Assembly: GCA_016716065.1 (NCBI GenBank)
Contig: JADJXA010000011.1
Coordinates: 62,001-126,000 of the forward strand
Direction: 5' to 3'
Length of the DNA stretch: 64,000 nt
Origin: Candidatus Leptovillus gracilis
Lineage (GTDB): Bacteria > Chloroflexota > Anaerolineae > Promineifilales > Promineifilaceae
Shown: positions 1 to 9,034 of the stretch, piece after piece
How the letters are laid out: each line of letters starts with the position of its first letter
Numbering within the stretch: the first letter of the stretch is position 1
Translations under genes and position numbers: made by a program
The notes under the pieces: generated by a model
Told to the model about the DNA's origin: nothing
Databases searched by the model: none
The model's input: only the letters and a program-made list of their open reading frames with translations

Positions 1-1
1 C

Positions 2-1021
2 CCCCTACCCACCGGCCCCCACATTCGCCGCCACACCGCGCCGCTGACTGAGCCGTGGCTCTACCGCCTCTGGTATCGCCTGCGGATTCCCGCGCCGGTG
101 CAGTGGGTGACAGGCCCGTTGGATTTGTTCCACTCGCCCGATTTTGTCTTGCCGCCGGTCAGTGGCGGCATTCCCACCTTACTCACCGTTCACGATCTGT
201 CGTTTGTTCATTACCCGGAAGTGTATCCGGCGGTGTTGGTCAACTACCTGAACCGGGTTGTGCCCTGGTCTATTGGCCGGGCGAGCCATATTTTGGCCGA
301 TTCGGCGGCGACAAAGGCGGATTTAATAGCTGTCTGGCAGGTCCCAGAGGCCAAAATTACGGTGTTGTACAGCGGCGTTCATGAGCAGTTTCAGCCGGTG
401 ACGGAACAAGAGGTGTTAACGGCCGTTACTGCCCATTATCAGCTAGACGACGCTCCTTACTTCTTGACGGTGGGTACGGTACAGCCGCGCAAGAATTACC
501 AGATGCTCATCCGCGCTTTTGCGCCGGTGGCTGCCGAATGGCCCCATAACCTGGTGATTGCCGGTGGCAAGGGTTGGCTGTACGATGATATGCTGGCCGA
601 AGTGGCGCGGCAAGGGTTAAACGGCCGTGTTCGATTCACCGGTTTTGTCGCCGACGAGGATTTACCGGCTTTGTACAGTGGCGCAACCCTCTTTTTGTTC
701 CCCAGCCTGTATGAAGGCTTTGGCCTGCCCTTGTTGGAAGCCATGCAGTGCGGCGTGCCGGTGGTTACATCGGACGCTTCCTCTCTGCCGGAAGTGGTGG
801 GGGGCAAGGGAAATGGGGAAACGGCCGTGCTGCTTTCCCCCCATGACTCATCGGCCTGGACCCAGGCCATGCAAACCCTGTTGGCTGATCCCGCCCGCCG
901 CGCCCGGTTGGTGGCCGCGGGCTATCGGCAGGCGCGCCAATTTACCTGGCGCAAAGCCGCCGCGCAGCTCCTAAACCTATACCAGTCACTCGCTCATCAA
1001 CCTTCAGAAAGAGCCTGGTAG
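2..1021 (+). CDS. GT4-family glycosyltransferase, 5' truncated by window edge
   Basis: The reading frame is open from base 2, so the true start lies outside the window; only the C-terminal 339 residues are visible. The product would transfer a sugar from a nucleotide-sugar donor onto a cell-surface glycan at the cytoplasmic membrane. The C-terminal GT-B half carries the phrase EGFGLPLLEAM followed by GVPVVTSDASSLPEV, the donor-binding E-x7-E region of GT4 enzymes, and a VGTVQPRKN segment that opens this lobe. It resembles the glycosyltransferase at 31227-32357 (both share the SLPEV-type C-terminal region), suggesting paralogues. It precedes, but is functionally unlike, the Nudix/AAA genes that follow. 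Acceptor and sugar cannot be told from sequence. Confidence 0.9.
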   Translation, partial: PLPTGPHIRRHTAPLTEPWLYRLWYRLRIPAPVQWVTGPLDLFHSPDFVLPPVSGGIPTLLTVHDLSFVHYPEVYPAVLVNYLNRVVPWSIGRASHILADSAATKADLIAVWQVPEAKITVLYSGVHEQFQPVTEQEVLTAVTAHYQLDDAPYFLTVGTVQPRKNYQMLIRAFAPVAAEWPHNLVIAGGKGWLYDDMLAEVARQGLNGRVRFTGFVADEDLPALYSGATLFLFPSLYEGFGLPLLEAMQCGVPVVTSDASSLPEVVGGKGNGETAVLLSPHDSSAWTQAMQTLLADPARRARLVAAGYRQARQFTWRKAAAQLLNLYQSLAHQPSERAW

Positions 1022-1147
1022 TTACACCAATGACCAAAGTACGATATACCGCCCCCCGCCTCTCAGGTATCATACAACGACGAAAGGTTTGTATTCACAA
1101 AGTTCCTGGCAAAGACAGATTTCAACACATACACACTACACACCTAA

Positions 1148-1699
1148 ATGCTAAACATTCAGACCATCGAAACAGTGGTTCTGCCCATTTGCAGCTTTTC
1201 ACTCAGCGGACCCGACATAGAGCGCAGTGCACTGGCATTTATTGCTATTGGCGAGGGCCAGAACCGCAGCTATCTGCTGCAATGGAATGCACAGTGGGGG
1301 GTGTTCAACCTTATCGGCGGCAAAGTAGACAATGCGCGTGGTGATAGCAATTCATTTATGCGGGCCATTTGCCGCGAAATCGAAGAAGAAATGGGCCTAA
1401 CCAGTCCCCATGACTGTTACATTGTCAAGGAATTGAAGCAAATCTACCTCCGCCAATTTTCGCAGCGCTACAAGATGTTGAAAAACTATCATTTTTGCGT
1501 GTTTGCCATAGATATTTTCCCCGAATTACCCCTGGATCGTAGACGACAATATACATTCGCTCGCTGGTTATCAACCGGTCGGGAAAACGTATACGTTTCC
1601 GCCGAAGAAATTTGTCAACTGCGCACCAAAGATAACCGGCCCATTTCCATGACAACCCGGTATATTTTGCAAATGTTGGACGAAATCCCCTGTAGGTGA
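1148..1699 (+). CDS. Standalone Nudix-fold protein, paralogue of the Nudix domain in the next gene
   Basis: This 183-residue protein has a Nudix-like core: GGKVDNARGD followed by CREIEEEMGL, i.e. the REuxEExGu half of the Nudix box with its glutamates intact, but with about four extra residues between the GG and RE halves compared with the usual box. Nudix enzymes cleave nucleoside diphosphates linked to another moiety, or bind them as sensors. It aligns along its length with residues about 705-880 of the 1401-residue protein downstream (shared LLQWNA, FNL(I/V)GG, QFSQR, ENV(Y/L)VS, T(T)R blocks). No Shine-Dalgarno is evident before the ATG. Local base composition looks lower in GC than its neighbours and the region lacks the ACGGCCGT motif, hinting at later acquisition. 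Substrate unknown. Confidence 0.8.
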   Translation: MLNIQTIETVVLPICSFSLSGPDIERSALAFIAIGEGQNRSYLLQWNAQWGVFNLIGGKVDNARGDSNSFMRAICREIEEEMGLTSPHDCYIVKELKQIYLRQFSQRYKMLKNYHFCVFAIDIFPELPLDRRRQYTFARWLSTGRENVYVSAEEICQLRTKDNRPISMTTRYILQMLDEIPCR

Positions 1700-1903
1700 T
1701 TCATTTGCGCCGCCTGGCAGCTGCTTGCTGAATACAAGCGTCCCGTTATTTCCCCATTCTGGTACAAAATTCCTACCACTGGCAATTCCTAATTTTCGCA
1801 TATTCGTGCATACTATGTGGATACGTTATGTTATTCACAACGCAAACCTTTTTACCGTAGTACTTACAACTAGATAACAAGCCCGAACAAGGAGTGAACC
1901 CTT
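1700..1903. other. Intergenic leader before the large signalling protein
   Basis: About 200 bases without a gene, noticeably richer in A and T than the flanking coding DNA. It ends with a good ribosome-binding site, AAGGAG at 1889-1894, nine bases before the ATG at 1904. No convincing sigma-70 hexamer pair or terminator was found, so whether the Nudix gene and the large gene share a transcript is open. Confidence 0.5.
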
Positions 1904-4900
1904 ATGTCGGCTGGTGGAACGACAAATTTACTGCATGGCGTGATGAAGCTGAAAACCGTCTGTGTGGGGGGGCACTTTGCCCAGGCGCAGGCGTCCATCC
2001 AATCGGACCAGTTTCCAGGCAACGTGCTGCGCCACACCAACGATTTCCGTTTTTTTATAGCCAATTCCTTTGAAAAAGCGCTGCGGGTTGTTGTGCAAGA
2101 CCAGGATATAGACCTGGTTTTTGTGGACGCTGACTTTGATCCGCTGCCGGAAATTACCATGCTGATCACCCAGATTCGGGAGGTGCGCGCCCGGCTGCCG
2201 GTGATTGTTTTTACCAGCGCCCCCGACGACCGGATGCGCTATCTGATGCGTGAAGGGGCGGCCTGGCATTTTGCCAAACAATCACCCAGGTTGGAGCAGT
2301 TGAACGAGCAGATTCAGCAGCATGTTTTTTCGCCGGTGGTCTGGCCGGATATTTTTGACCGGTATGCCAACGATGCCGTTAAGCCGCGTATTGAACCGGG
2401 GCTGAGTCATTCTGATCTGGTGGCGTTGAATGACAACCCGGAGGAACGCTACATTATCAAGCGCTTGTTCGCCAGCAGCGATGTGGTGCAGATTTTTCGG
2501 ATGGATGAGGGGTTTAGTGGTTCGCGTATTTATCGGGTGAAACCGGCCAATGAACTGCGGCGCATCCTTAAAATTGATGTGGCCGACAGGCTGGAGATGA
2601 TTCAAGAAAAGCAAGATACGCTGATCCAACCGCGCCTGAATCAGCGGTTGGGGCAGATTCAGGGCAAGATGGTGCGCGGGCAGCATCTTGCGGGCGCCTG
2701 TTACGCTCTGGCCGGTTCGCGGCGCGACGCGATGACGCTGACTCAATTTTTGCAGGACCAAAACTGGCTGCGCAAAGAGTTGATTGATGGGCTGCTGGAA
2801 CAACTTCAGACCAGTCTGGAGCAGTTATATGTGGGCAGCAGTGACGTGGAGCTGCGCTATTGGGCGCCGTTGTATTCGCGGGTGCTGCCGCCGCACCTGA
2901 CGCTGGCGGATGCGATGCTGGTAGAGCATGACGGCCGTCATACCGCAGAAATGACGCTCGCCGCCTCAGAACTCAACACACTCTCCTCTGTGCCGGGCAG
3001 CGCTAAATTGCAGACCATCCACCAGGCCGTCCGCGGCGGCGAAGAACCGTGGATGACGTTGTGCGGCTTTGAAGTGGCCGAGATAGACACCGCGCATGGG
3101 GTGGTGTATTTGCACGACGATTTGCTGGCGAAGTACCCGGCATCGCCATTGCTCAAGAGCAAAAATCATCCGATTGTGCGCTTCAAGGTTGCCTTTTCGG
3201 AATCGGAATGGGGCGTATTGACTCATCCGCTGATCCGCCGGGGCAAGCGGATTTGCGTTCGCGGCCGGGTGGTGGCTACCCAGGAGACGATTTTGGCGCG
3301 CAACATTGCGGCGATTACGGAACGGCCGTACAACTTTCAATCCGACAGCTTCGACCTGGCTGGCGGCCAATTTATTGCGCCCGTCACCAACGTGCGCTGC
3401 CTGTTGTGGGAAATCGGCCGGGAGGACATGATCATGCCCATTCCGCAGATTTCGCCGGTGGTGCATGGCGACCTGAATACCACCAATGTGTTGGTAGAAT
3501 CTGGCGAAACGGATGTTTCCGTCTGGCTGATTGACTTTTCCGACGCCCGGCCCGGCCATATCTATTTTGACCTGGCTAAGTTGGAAGTTGAATTTCGCAC
3601 CCACGTTTTGTTCCGTCTGTATAAAGCTATGGTGGACGAAGGTCTGTGGGATACGGAGACAGCGTTTAAGTTCTCTCTGCTGGTAGAGGATGTTCTCTGG
3701 CGGGGCACAGATGGCGACTTTGGCGAATTTGTCAGCGATTTGCGTGAGTATCGGCCGCTGTGGTATGACACCTTGTACGCGCAGTTTCCCCTTTATTCAG
3801 AGAACCTGTTTTACTTTTTGTTCTCGCTGCGCCAGATGGCCAAAGCGCATAGTCCTGAGCGTTTTAAGTATCATTATCCCGTTGCGGTTTTTTTTCAGAG
3901 TATGGCCGCCCTCAAATTTGCGGAATTGGAGAATGAACCCTGGTATCCCTGGGCCAAACGCCTGGCGCTGTGCGCCGGTCTGGTGGCCGGTAAACAGGCG
4001 GTGCGGGGGATTCAACGGCCGTTAGAAGTCAATCGCATCCTCAACGCCCTACGCACCCGCAGCGCCTTTGCCCTCGTCACCATTGGCAGCGGTGAGGACC
4101 AGAAGTATTTGCTGCAATGGAATGCCAACTGGGATATGTTCAACCTGGTGGGCGGCCGTATGGACAACACGCAGGGCGACCGCGACTCCTTTGCTCGTAC
4201 TATCCAACGCAAACTACAGGAAGAATTAGGGCTGCAAAGTCCGCGTGATTACCGGATTGTCTGGGAGTATAAACCGCTGTACCAACGCCAGTTTTCGCAG
4301 CGTGATTTTGTGTTTAAAGATTATGAATTTCACGTGTTCAAAATTGAGTTTTTGCCCCGGCATCCGCTGACGCGCGAGGAATATGATTGGCTGGCGCAGC
4401 GGCTTTCGCCGGAACGGGAGAATGTGTTGGTGTCCCGCGCCGAGATAGAACGGCTGCGCACATTGTCTGACCGGCAAATCTCGGCCACGACGCGCATGAT
4501 TTTGTACGAGTTGGGCGAAATCAAGGCTGAAGAGCGCGACATACCGTTGTCGTTGGAGTTTAAGCTGGCAAACGGCCGTGTCGTCGTCACTCGTGGTCGG
4601 GCGCAGCTTGTGGGGCAGTTGGGCAACCCCCGGTTTGCCGATATCGTCGAAAACGTCGCCCTGGAAGTGCTGCCTTCTCCCACTTACGAAACCGAAAAAG
4701 ATTCGGCCGTGCTGCCCATCGGAACCATTAACCCAGGGCAAGATGTGCCTATCACCATCTGGCTGCGCCCCCGCGAGAAAGAGGCGCAGGTGCGGCTGCG
4801 CGCCACCTATTACGACGCCCGCGGCCACGAACACCGGCAAATCCTGGAAAGCCGGGTCCAATTCGAGTCTCAAGTGCGTTCCGCTTTTCACGTAGACAAT

Positions 4901-6109
4901 CCTTACGTGGTTGGCAAACCACTCACCCCCGCCTCAGAAGCATTGTACATGGGGCGTGAAGACGTCTTTCGCTGGATCGAAGAAAATCTGATCGGCAAAA
5001 CGCAACCGCACACTCTGATCCTCTACGGGCAGCGGCGCATGGGCAAAACTTCCACACTCTATCAATTGGTCGGTGGTCATCGCGGCCAGAACATCCGCGA
5101 ATATCCCGGTTATCCGATTTTTCCTGTCTACATTGATCTACAACGGCTGGCCGGCTGTGAGACAACCGAGTTTTTCGACCGACTCAGCCGCGACATTGCC
5201 CGCAACCTGGGCCAACGGCAGATCAACGTTGCGCCGCCAGCGGCCTGGTCGTCCAATGCCTCGATCTATCGCGAATTTGATGATTTTCTGGACAAAGTGG
5301 AGGCCAGCCTGCCGGAAAATGGATTGCTGGTCTTGGTGATAGACGAGTTGGAGCAGTTGCAGGTGGGCATAGAACGAGGCCAACTGCATCAGGATATACT
5401 GCCTTACCTGCGCTCGTTGATGCAGCACCGCGCCCGCATGACCTTTATTCTGGTGGGCACAAACCAGTTGGTTGAGGAGTATTGGAGCATCATTTTTCAT
5501 GTGGGCATCAGCCGGGAGATTGTGCCGTTAACCCGCGACGAGACAGAGCGCCTCATTCGTGACCCGGTTTCACCGATGATTCAATATGACGACCTGGCGA
5601 TTGACCGCATCTGGTTGGCGGCGCGCGGCCATCCTTATTTTAGCCAGCTTATTTGCCACCGGCTGATCAGCGCCACGAACCTGACCGGTGACCGCAGTAA
5701 GTTGATTTCTATCGCCGATGTGCGCGAGACGTTTAACCGTATTATTGAGGAAGATGACAGCCACCTGCTGCACTTGTGGAGCGAGTCTTCGCGGGACGAG
5801 CAGTTGGTTCTGGCGGCTTTGTCTGGCGGCTCGGATCAGGCAGAGGAATCTATTTCCCGGCCAGAAATTATCTCCCGGCTGCGCGACACGAATTTTGCCG
5901 ACGAGGAGTTGAACCAGGCCTTGAAGCGATTGGAGCAGCGACGGTTGGTGGTGCGCCAGCCGGTGGAACGGGAGCTGCAAACGCGGCTGCCGCGCCCCGG
6001 CGGCTGGCAGCCGACGCTGATCAGCAAAGATTATACCTATTCGGTGTCGTTTGATTTGCTGCGTGGCTGGATTGTGAGTAAACGGCCGTTAGGCTCGCTG
6101 TTAGACTGA
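1904..6109 (+). CDS. REC-like / kinase-like / Nudix / beta-sandwich / AAA ATPase multidomain protein
   Basis: A 1401-residue cytoplasmic multidomain protein with no signal peptide. Residues about 15-130 resemble a response-regulator receiver: D75 sits at the end of the third strand (LVFVDADF) and K125 in HFAKQ, but the usual N-terminal acidic pair is missing (TVCVGG), so it may be an inactive receiver. Residues about 180-690 form a protein-kinase/APH-like fold: glycine-rich GFSGSRIY, LKID lysine, HGDLNTTN at 521-528 and DFSD at 544-547, with a beta-rich insertion near 380-480. Residues about 705-880 are Nudix-like but the box reads QRKLQEELGL, losing the first catalytic Glu. A beta-sandwich-like stretch (about 890-1010) precedes an AAA/STAND-type ATPase with Walker A GQRRMGKT at 1042-1049 and Walker B VIDE ending D1147-E1148, then a winged-helix-like tail. 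The layout resembles the ternary-complex-associated conflict proteins described by Aravind's group; that family assignment is inferred and untested. Confidence 0.85.
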   Translation: MSAGGTTNLLHGVMKLKTVCVGGHFAQAQASIQSDQFPGNVLRHTNDFRFFIANSFEKALRVVVQDQDIDLVFVDADFDPLPEITMLITQIREVRARLPVIVFTSAPDDRMRYLMREGAAWHFAKQSPRLEQLNEQIQQHVFSPVVWPDIFDRYANDAVKPRIEPGLSHSDLVALNDNPEERYIIKRLFASSDVVQIFRMDEGFSGSRIYRVKPANELRRILKIDVADRLEMIQEKQDTLIQPRLNQRLGQIQGKMVRGQHLAGACYALAGSRRDAMTLTQFLQDQNWLRKELIDGLLEQLQTSLEQLYVGSSDVELRYWAPLYSRVLPPHLTLADAMLVEHDGRHTAEMTLAASELNTLSSVPGSAKLQTIHQAVRGGEEPWMTLCGFEVAEIDTAHGVVYLHDDLLAKYPASPLLKSKNHPIVRFKVAFSESEWGVLTHPLIRRGKRICVRGRVVATQETILARNIAAITERPYNFQSDSFDLAGGQFIAPVTNVRCLLWEIGREDMIMPIPQISPVVHGDLNTTNVLVESGETDVSVWLIDFSDARPGHIYFDLAKLEVEFRTHVLFRLYKAMVDEGLWDTETAFKFSLLVEDVLWRGTDGDFGEFVSDLREYRPLWYDTLYAQFPLYSENLFYFLFSLRQMAKAHSPERFKYHYPVAVFFQSMAALKFAELENEPWYPWAKRLALCAGLVAGKQAVRGIQRPLEVNRILNALRTRSAFALVTIGSGEDQKYLLQWNANWDMFNLVGGRMDNTQGDRDSFARTIQRKLQEELGLQSPRDYRIVWEYKPLYQRQFSQRDFVFKDYEFHVFKIEFLPRHPLTREEYDWLAQRLSPERENVLVSRAEIERLRTLSDRQISATTRMILYELGEIKAEERDIPLSLEFKLANGRVVVTRGRAQLVGQLGNPRFADIVENVALEVLPSPTYETEKDSAVLPIGTINPGQDVPITIWLRPREKEAQVRLRATYYDARGHEHRQILESRVQFESQVRSAFHVDNPYVVGKPLTPASEALYMGREDVFRWIEENLIGKTQPHTLILYGQRRMGKTSTLYQLVGGHRGQNIREYPGYPIFPVYIDLQRLAGCETTEFFDRLSRDIARNLGQRQINVAPPAAWSSNASIYREFDDFLDKVEASLPENGLLVLVIDELEQLQVGIERGQLHQDILPYLRSLMQHRARMTFILVGTNQLVEEYWSIIFHVGISREIVPLTRDETERLIRDPVSPMIQYDDLAIDRIWLAARGHPYFSQLICHRLISATNLTGDRSKLISIADVRETFNRIIEEDDSHLLHLWSESSRDEQLVLAALSGGSDQAEESISRPEIISRLRDTNFADEELNQALKRLEQRRLVVRQPVERELQTRLPRPGGWQPTLISKDYTYSVSFDLLRGWIVSKRPLGSLLD

Positions 6110-6143
6110 TTTCCATGTTTTGTCATCCCAGAGGGAGCTGCGT

Positions 6144-7448
6144 ATGTTAACCTACATTGTCGGCCATCCGATTAAACGGTCGGAAGATTTTTACGGCCGT
6201 AACCGCCAAACCGCCCGTTTTTTTGAAATCGTCGCCGGAACGCAGGCCCAATCGCTCAGCGTTTTGGGAGTGCGCCGCGCCGGCAAAACCTCTTTCCTGC
6301 AATACGTCTCCCATTGGGAAATCATGGGGCGCTATGTGCCCAATCCACGCGACTACGTGATGGTCTTCATAGACATGTCTTTTTGCAAGACGCCGGCCAA
6401 TTTTTATGCCCGCTTGCTAAACAAGCTCAACCAGTCGCTTAGCGGTACAAAACCGCTGAATTTCTGGCAGCCAACAGCCGACGAAGTTACCCTGTACGAC
6501 ATTGAAGCCCTGTTGTGCCAATACCCGCACCGGCGCATCATCTTGCTGTTGGACGAATTTGACCATATTCGCACCGGCGCGTTTAACGAGGATTTCCTGG
6601 CCGAACTGCGGGCGATGACCGGGATGTTGGAGTATGAATTGGCCTGCGTCACCGCCTCTTATTGGAACTTGTATCAATTAGGCCAACACATCGGCCTGCC
6701 GCCAACATCGCCGTTCTATAACATTTTTTATCCCACGCCCCTCTACCTGCCCGGCCTGGAATTGGCCGATGTGGAACTGCTCATTCGTCAACCGGCGGCG
6801 CAGACGGGGTTGTTGTACGCCGACGCCGAAATTGCCGACATCCATGCTCTGGCCGGTTCGCTGCCGTTTTTTATCCAGGCGGCGGCTGCTAGATGGTACG
6901 AGACCAGGTTGTATGGCCTGCCGCCCACGTTCAATGAGTTGCTGCCCCAATTGGTGACTTCCCTGGCGCCCTATTGCGACCAATGGTGGCGCGATTTGTC
7001 CCGCAGCGAGCGGATGTTTTTGCATAACCTGGCGATGCGCACGGCCGTTAGCGATTCCCACCACCATTCCTATGAGCGCAATACCGCCCGCCAGCGGCTG
7101 CACGCTTATGGCCTGATTGTGCCCGGTCGGGATGGCTGGGCAGTGAATGGCGCGGTCTTTGCCGAGTGGATACGCCAGTTTGGCGACATGGAAGACAATG
7201 GGGTGGTGGAGGAAACGGCCGTTTCCCCGGCCATCAACCTGACCCAACTGCGTCACTTACTCAACGACCACTTTAACCACGACGAACTGCGCACCCTCTG
7301 TTTTGACCTGAATCTGGATTACGAAGCGCTGCCTGGCGAAAGCAAAGGCGGTAAAGTGCGCGAACTGCTGGCCTACATGCAGCGCCGTGAACAAGGGCTT
7401 GAGCGTCTGATTACGGCCGTTCGCCGCGAGCGTGGGCAGATCGTGTAG
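6144..7448 (+). CDS. AAA/STAND-like ATPase with C-terminal effector-associated (Death-like) adaptor domain
   Basis: Start chosen at ATG 6144 because GAGGGAG at 6131-6137 lies at normal spacing; an upstream in-frame TTG at 6120 has no such site. The 434-residue product has Walker A GVRRAGKTS at 42-50 and Walker B LLLDEFD with D137-E138, followed by a lid/winged-helix region. Residues about 364-432 match, by eye, the effector-associated domain consensus: LRHLL, DELRTLCFDL, DYEALPGE, KVRELLAY. Such adaptors join NTPase switches to effectors by homotypic contacts in bacterial conflict and signalling systems. It lies 34 bases after the preceding multidomain gene, so the two are probably co-transcribed. 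No second copy of the same adaptor is visible in the window, so the partner effector is elsewhere or the domain pairs with another type. Confidence 0.85.
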   Translation: MLTYIVGHPIKRSEDFYGRNRQTARFFEIVAGTQAQSLSVLGVRRAGKTSFLQYVSHWEIMGRYVPNPRDYVMVFIDMSFCKTPANFYARLLNKLNQSLSGTKPLNFWQPTADEVTLYDIEALLCQYPHRRIILLLDEFDHIRTGAFNEDFLAELRAMTGMLEYELACVTASYWNLYQLGQHIGLPPTSPFYNIFYPTPLYLPGLELADVELLIRQPAAQTGLLYADAEIADIHALAGSLPFFIQAAAARWYETRLYGLPPTFNELLPQLVTSLAPYCDQWWRDLSRSERMFLHNLAMRTAVSDSHHHSYERNTARQRLHAYGLIVPGRDGWAVNGAVFAEWIRQFGDMEDNGVVEETAVSPAINLTQLRHLLNDHFNHDELRTLCFDLNLDYEALPGESKGGKVRELLAYMQRREQGLERLITAVRRERGQIV

Positions 7449-7510
7449 AGCCGTAAGCCGTAGAGCCGTAAGCCGTAGGCCGTAAGCCGTAGGCCGAACA
7501 GGGCTTACGG
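7449..7510. repeat. Short tandem repeat, unit CCGTAAGCCGTAG
   Basis: Immediately after the AAA-EAD stop codon the word CCGTAAGCCGTAG occurs about three times (7451-7492) with one- or two-base spacers, then GGGCTTACGG in inverted orientation at 7501-7510. No coding potential. The inverted copy could let the RNA fold, but no T-run follows, so a terminator is not claimed. Confidence 0.8.
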
Positions 7511-7538
7511 AACCCTCGCCTGTCCCGCAAAATCAGCT

Positions 7539-8879
7539 ATGATCCCCGGTATGCGTCGAGCAATGCGTCAACATGCAGCGGTAGGCATCATTCTGCTCTT
7601 CTATCTGGTGGTGGGGGCGCTGTACGCCTTGAACACCCCAAATTGGCAGGCCCCTGACGAACCGGCCCATTACAACGTTGTGCGGCAGTTGGCAAACGGC
7701 CGTCTGCCCATCATCCAACCTGGCGACTACGACCAGGCACTCATTGGGCAGGTCCTCTCCGCCAAACCCCCCTTTCCGCCGGAAATTTCCCTGGAACCCA
7801 TGTCTTATGAAGATTGGCAGCCGCCGCTCTATTACCTGCTCCAGACGCCTGTTTTTATGCTCTCCGGCGGCTCGTTAATGGCGCTGCGGCTGGTATCGCT
7901 GCTCCTGGGCGCGGGCGTGGTGCTGCTGGCCTATGGCCTGGCCTGGCGGCTGTTTGCCGGGCAAACCTGGCTGGCGTTGACGACGGCCGTTTTTGTCGCA
8001 TTTCTGCCGCAGCACCTGGCGATGATGGCGTCTGTCAACAACGACGCCCTGGCGGAACTGCTGATCGCCGCCATTTTGTTTGTCCTGGTAGGTTGGGTAG
8101 AGAACGAGAAACCGGCAGCGGCGAACGAGGAACAAAGGACGCTGCTGACGTTGGGGCTGTTGCTGGGTCTGGGGTATCTGACAAAGGGCACGGTGTATCC
8201 GCTGACGGCCGTTGTCGGGTTGACGCTGTTGAGGCGTTATTGGGGGCGCTGGGGCGCACTGCTGCGCGCCGGGCTGTGGCTGGCTGCGCCGGCCGGGTTG
8301 TTGGGGCTGCTCTGGTGGGTGCGCAATGTGGCCGTTTATGGCGGGCTGGATGTATTAGGCAAAGCGGCCCATGACGCGGTTGTTGTCGGCCAGCCGCGCA
8401 CGGCCGAATGGGTTGCCAGCATGGGTCGCCCGGCTGTGGTCCGCGCCTTCATTGCCACGACCTTCAACAGCTTTTGGGGCCAGTTTGGCTGGATGGCTGC
8501 GCCGTTGGACGGCCGTCTCTACCGGCTGTTGTGGCTGTTTACGGCCGTGTGGAGCGTGGGGCTGGCGCTGGCTCTGTGGCGTTGGTGGGACAAAAAACGG
8601 CCGTCAGCGACGGCCGTACTCATCCTATTCGGTACATTTCTATTGTCCCTGGCCGTGCATGTGGTCTACAACTTCACCTTTGTGCAGCACCAGGGACGTT
8701 ACCTCTTTCCGGCGCTGCTGCCCATTGGTGTGGGCGTGAGTGTGGGGTTGGCGGTCTGGTTACGGCCGTTCATCCGCCGCTGGCCGCCGCTGCGGTTTGC
8801 CCTGCCCCTGGGCCTGGGCCTGGCAATGCTTGCCCTCTCCCTGTTTGCCCTGTTTCGTGTCGTCATCCCCTACTTGTAA
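7539..8879 (+). CDS. GT-C-type polytopic membrane protein (DUF2142/PMT-like)
   Basis: A 446-residue integral membrane protein with about nine or ten hydrophobic segments. After the first membrane helix comes an extracytoplasmic motif NWQAPDEPAHYNVV, the acidic-pair loop seen in DUF2142 and in lipid-linked-sugar-dependent GT-C transferases (PMT/ArnT-like), then PPLYYLL. Such enzymes move a sugar from a polyprenyl-phosphate carrier to proteins or glycans outside the membrane. Several ATG codons lie in frame near the start (7539, 7551, 7563) and none has a clear ribosome-binding site; the first is given. It stands alone between a repeat-bearing gap and a convergent gene, so its glycan partner is not shown by context. 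Confidence 0.75.
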   Translation: MIPGMRRAMRQHAAVGIILLFYLVVGALYALNTPNWQAPDEPAHYNVVRQLANGRLPIIQPGDYDQALIGQVLSAKPPFPPEISLEPMSYEDWQPPLYYLLQTPVFMLSGGSLMALRLVSLLLGAGVVLLAYGLAWRLFAGQTWLALTTAVFVAFLPQHLAMMASVNNDALAELLIAAILFVLVGWVENEKPAAANEEQRTLLTLGLLLGLGYLTKGTVYPLTAVVGLTLLRRYWGRWGALLRAGLWLAAPAGLLGLLWWVRNVAVYGGLDVLGKAAHDAVVVGQPRTAEWVASMGRPAVVRAFIATTFNSFWGQFGWMAAPLDGRLYRLLWLFTAVWSVGLALALWRWWDKKRPSATAVLILFGTFLLSLAVHVVYNFTFVQHQGRYLFPALLPIGVGVSVGLAVWLRPFIRRWPPLRFALPLGLGLAMLALSLFALFRVVIPYL

Positions 8880-8909
8880 CGCTTCTCTGAGCTTCCCTGT
8901 AGTAAACCC

Positions 8910-8957
8910 CTCTCCCTTTGGGAGAGAGAGCCGGTTCCCTCCCCCGCTGGGGGAGGG
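8910..8957. terminator. Two adjacent GC-rich hairpins between convergent genes
   Basis: CTCTCCC (8910-8916) pairs with GGGAGAG (8920-8926), and CCCTCCCCC (8937-8945) with GGGGGAGGG (8949-8957). They sit between the GT-C gene and the opposing PPK2 gene. Neither is followed by a strong T-run, so they may be a repeat family that doubles as a bidirectional terminator. Confidence 0.45.
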
Positions 8958-9034
8958 CTGGGGAAGGGACAACCGCAGAATTCATCAGAGACCCCTTGTA
9001 ACAAACATCATTCAGGTACCCGCGCGCCGACCCA

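Noticed and set aside
1030..1344. A 104-codon open frame overlapping the Nudix gene
   Set aside because: It has no recognisable domain, an unlikely composition, and overlaps the well-supported Nudix frame.
7814..8890. Long alternative frames inside the GT-C gene
   Set aside because: They are rich in Arg, Gly, Ala and Cys as expected from a shifted high-GC gene, and the membrane protein in the main frame is coherent.
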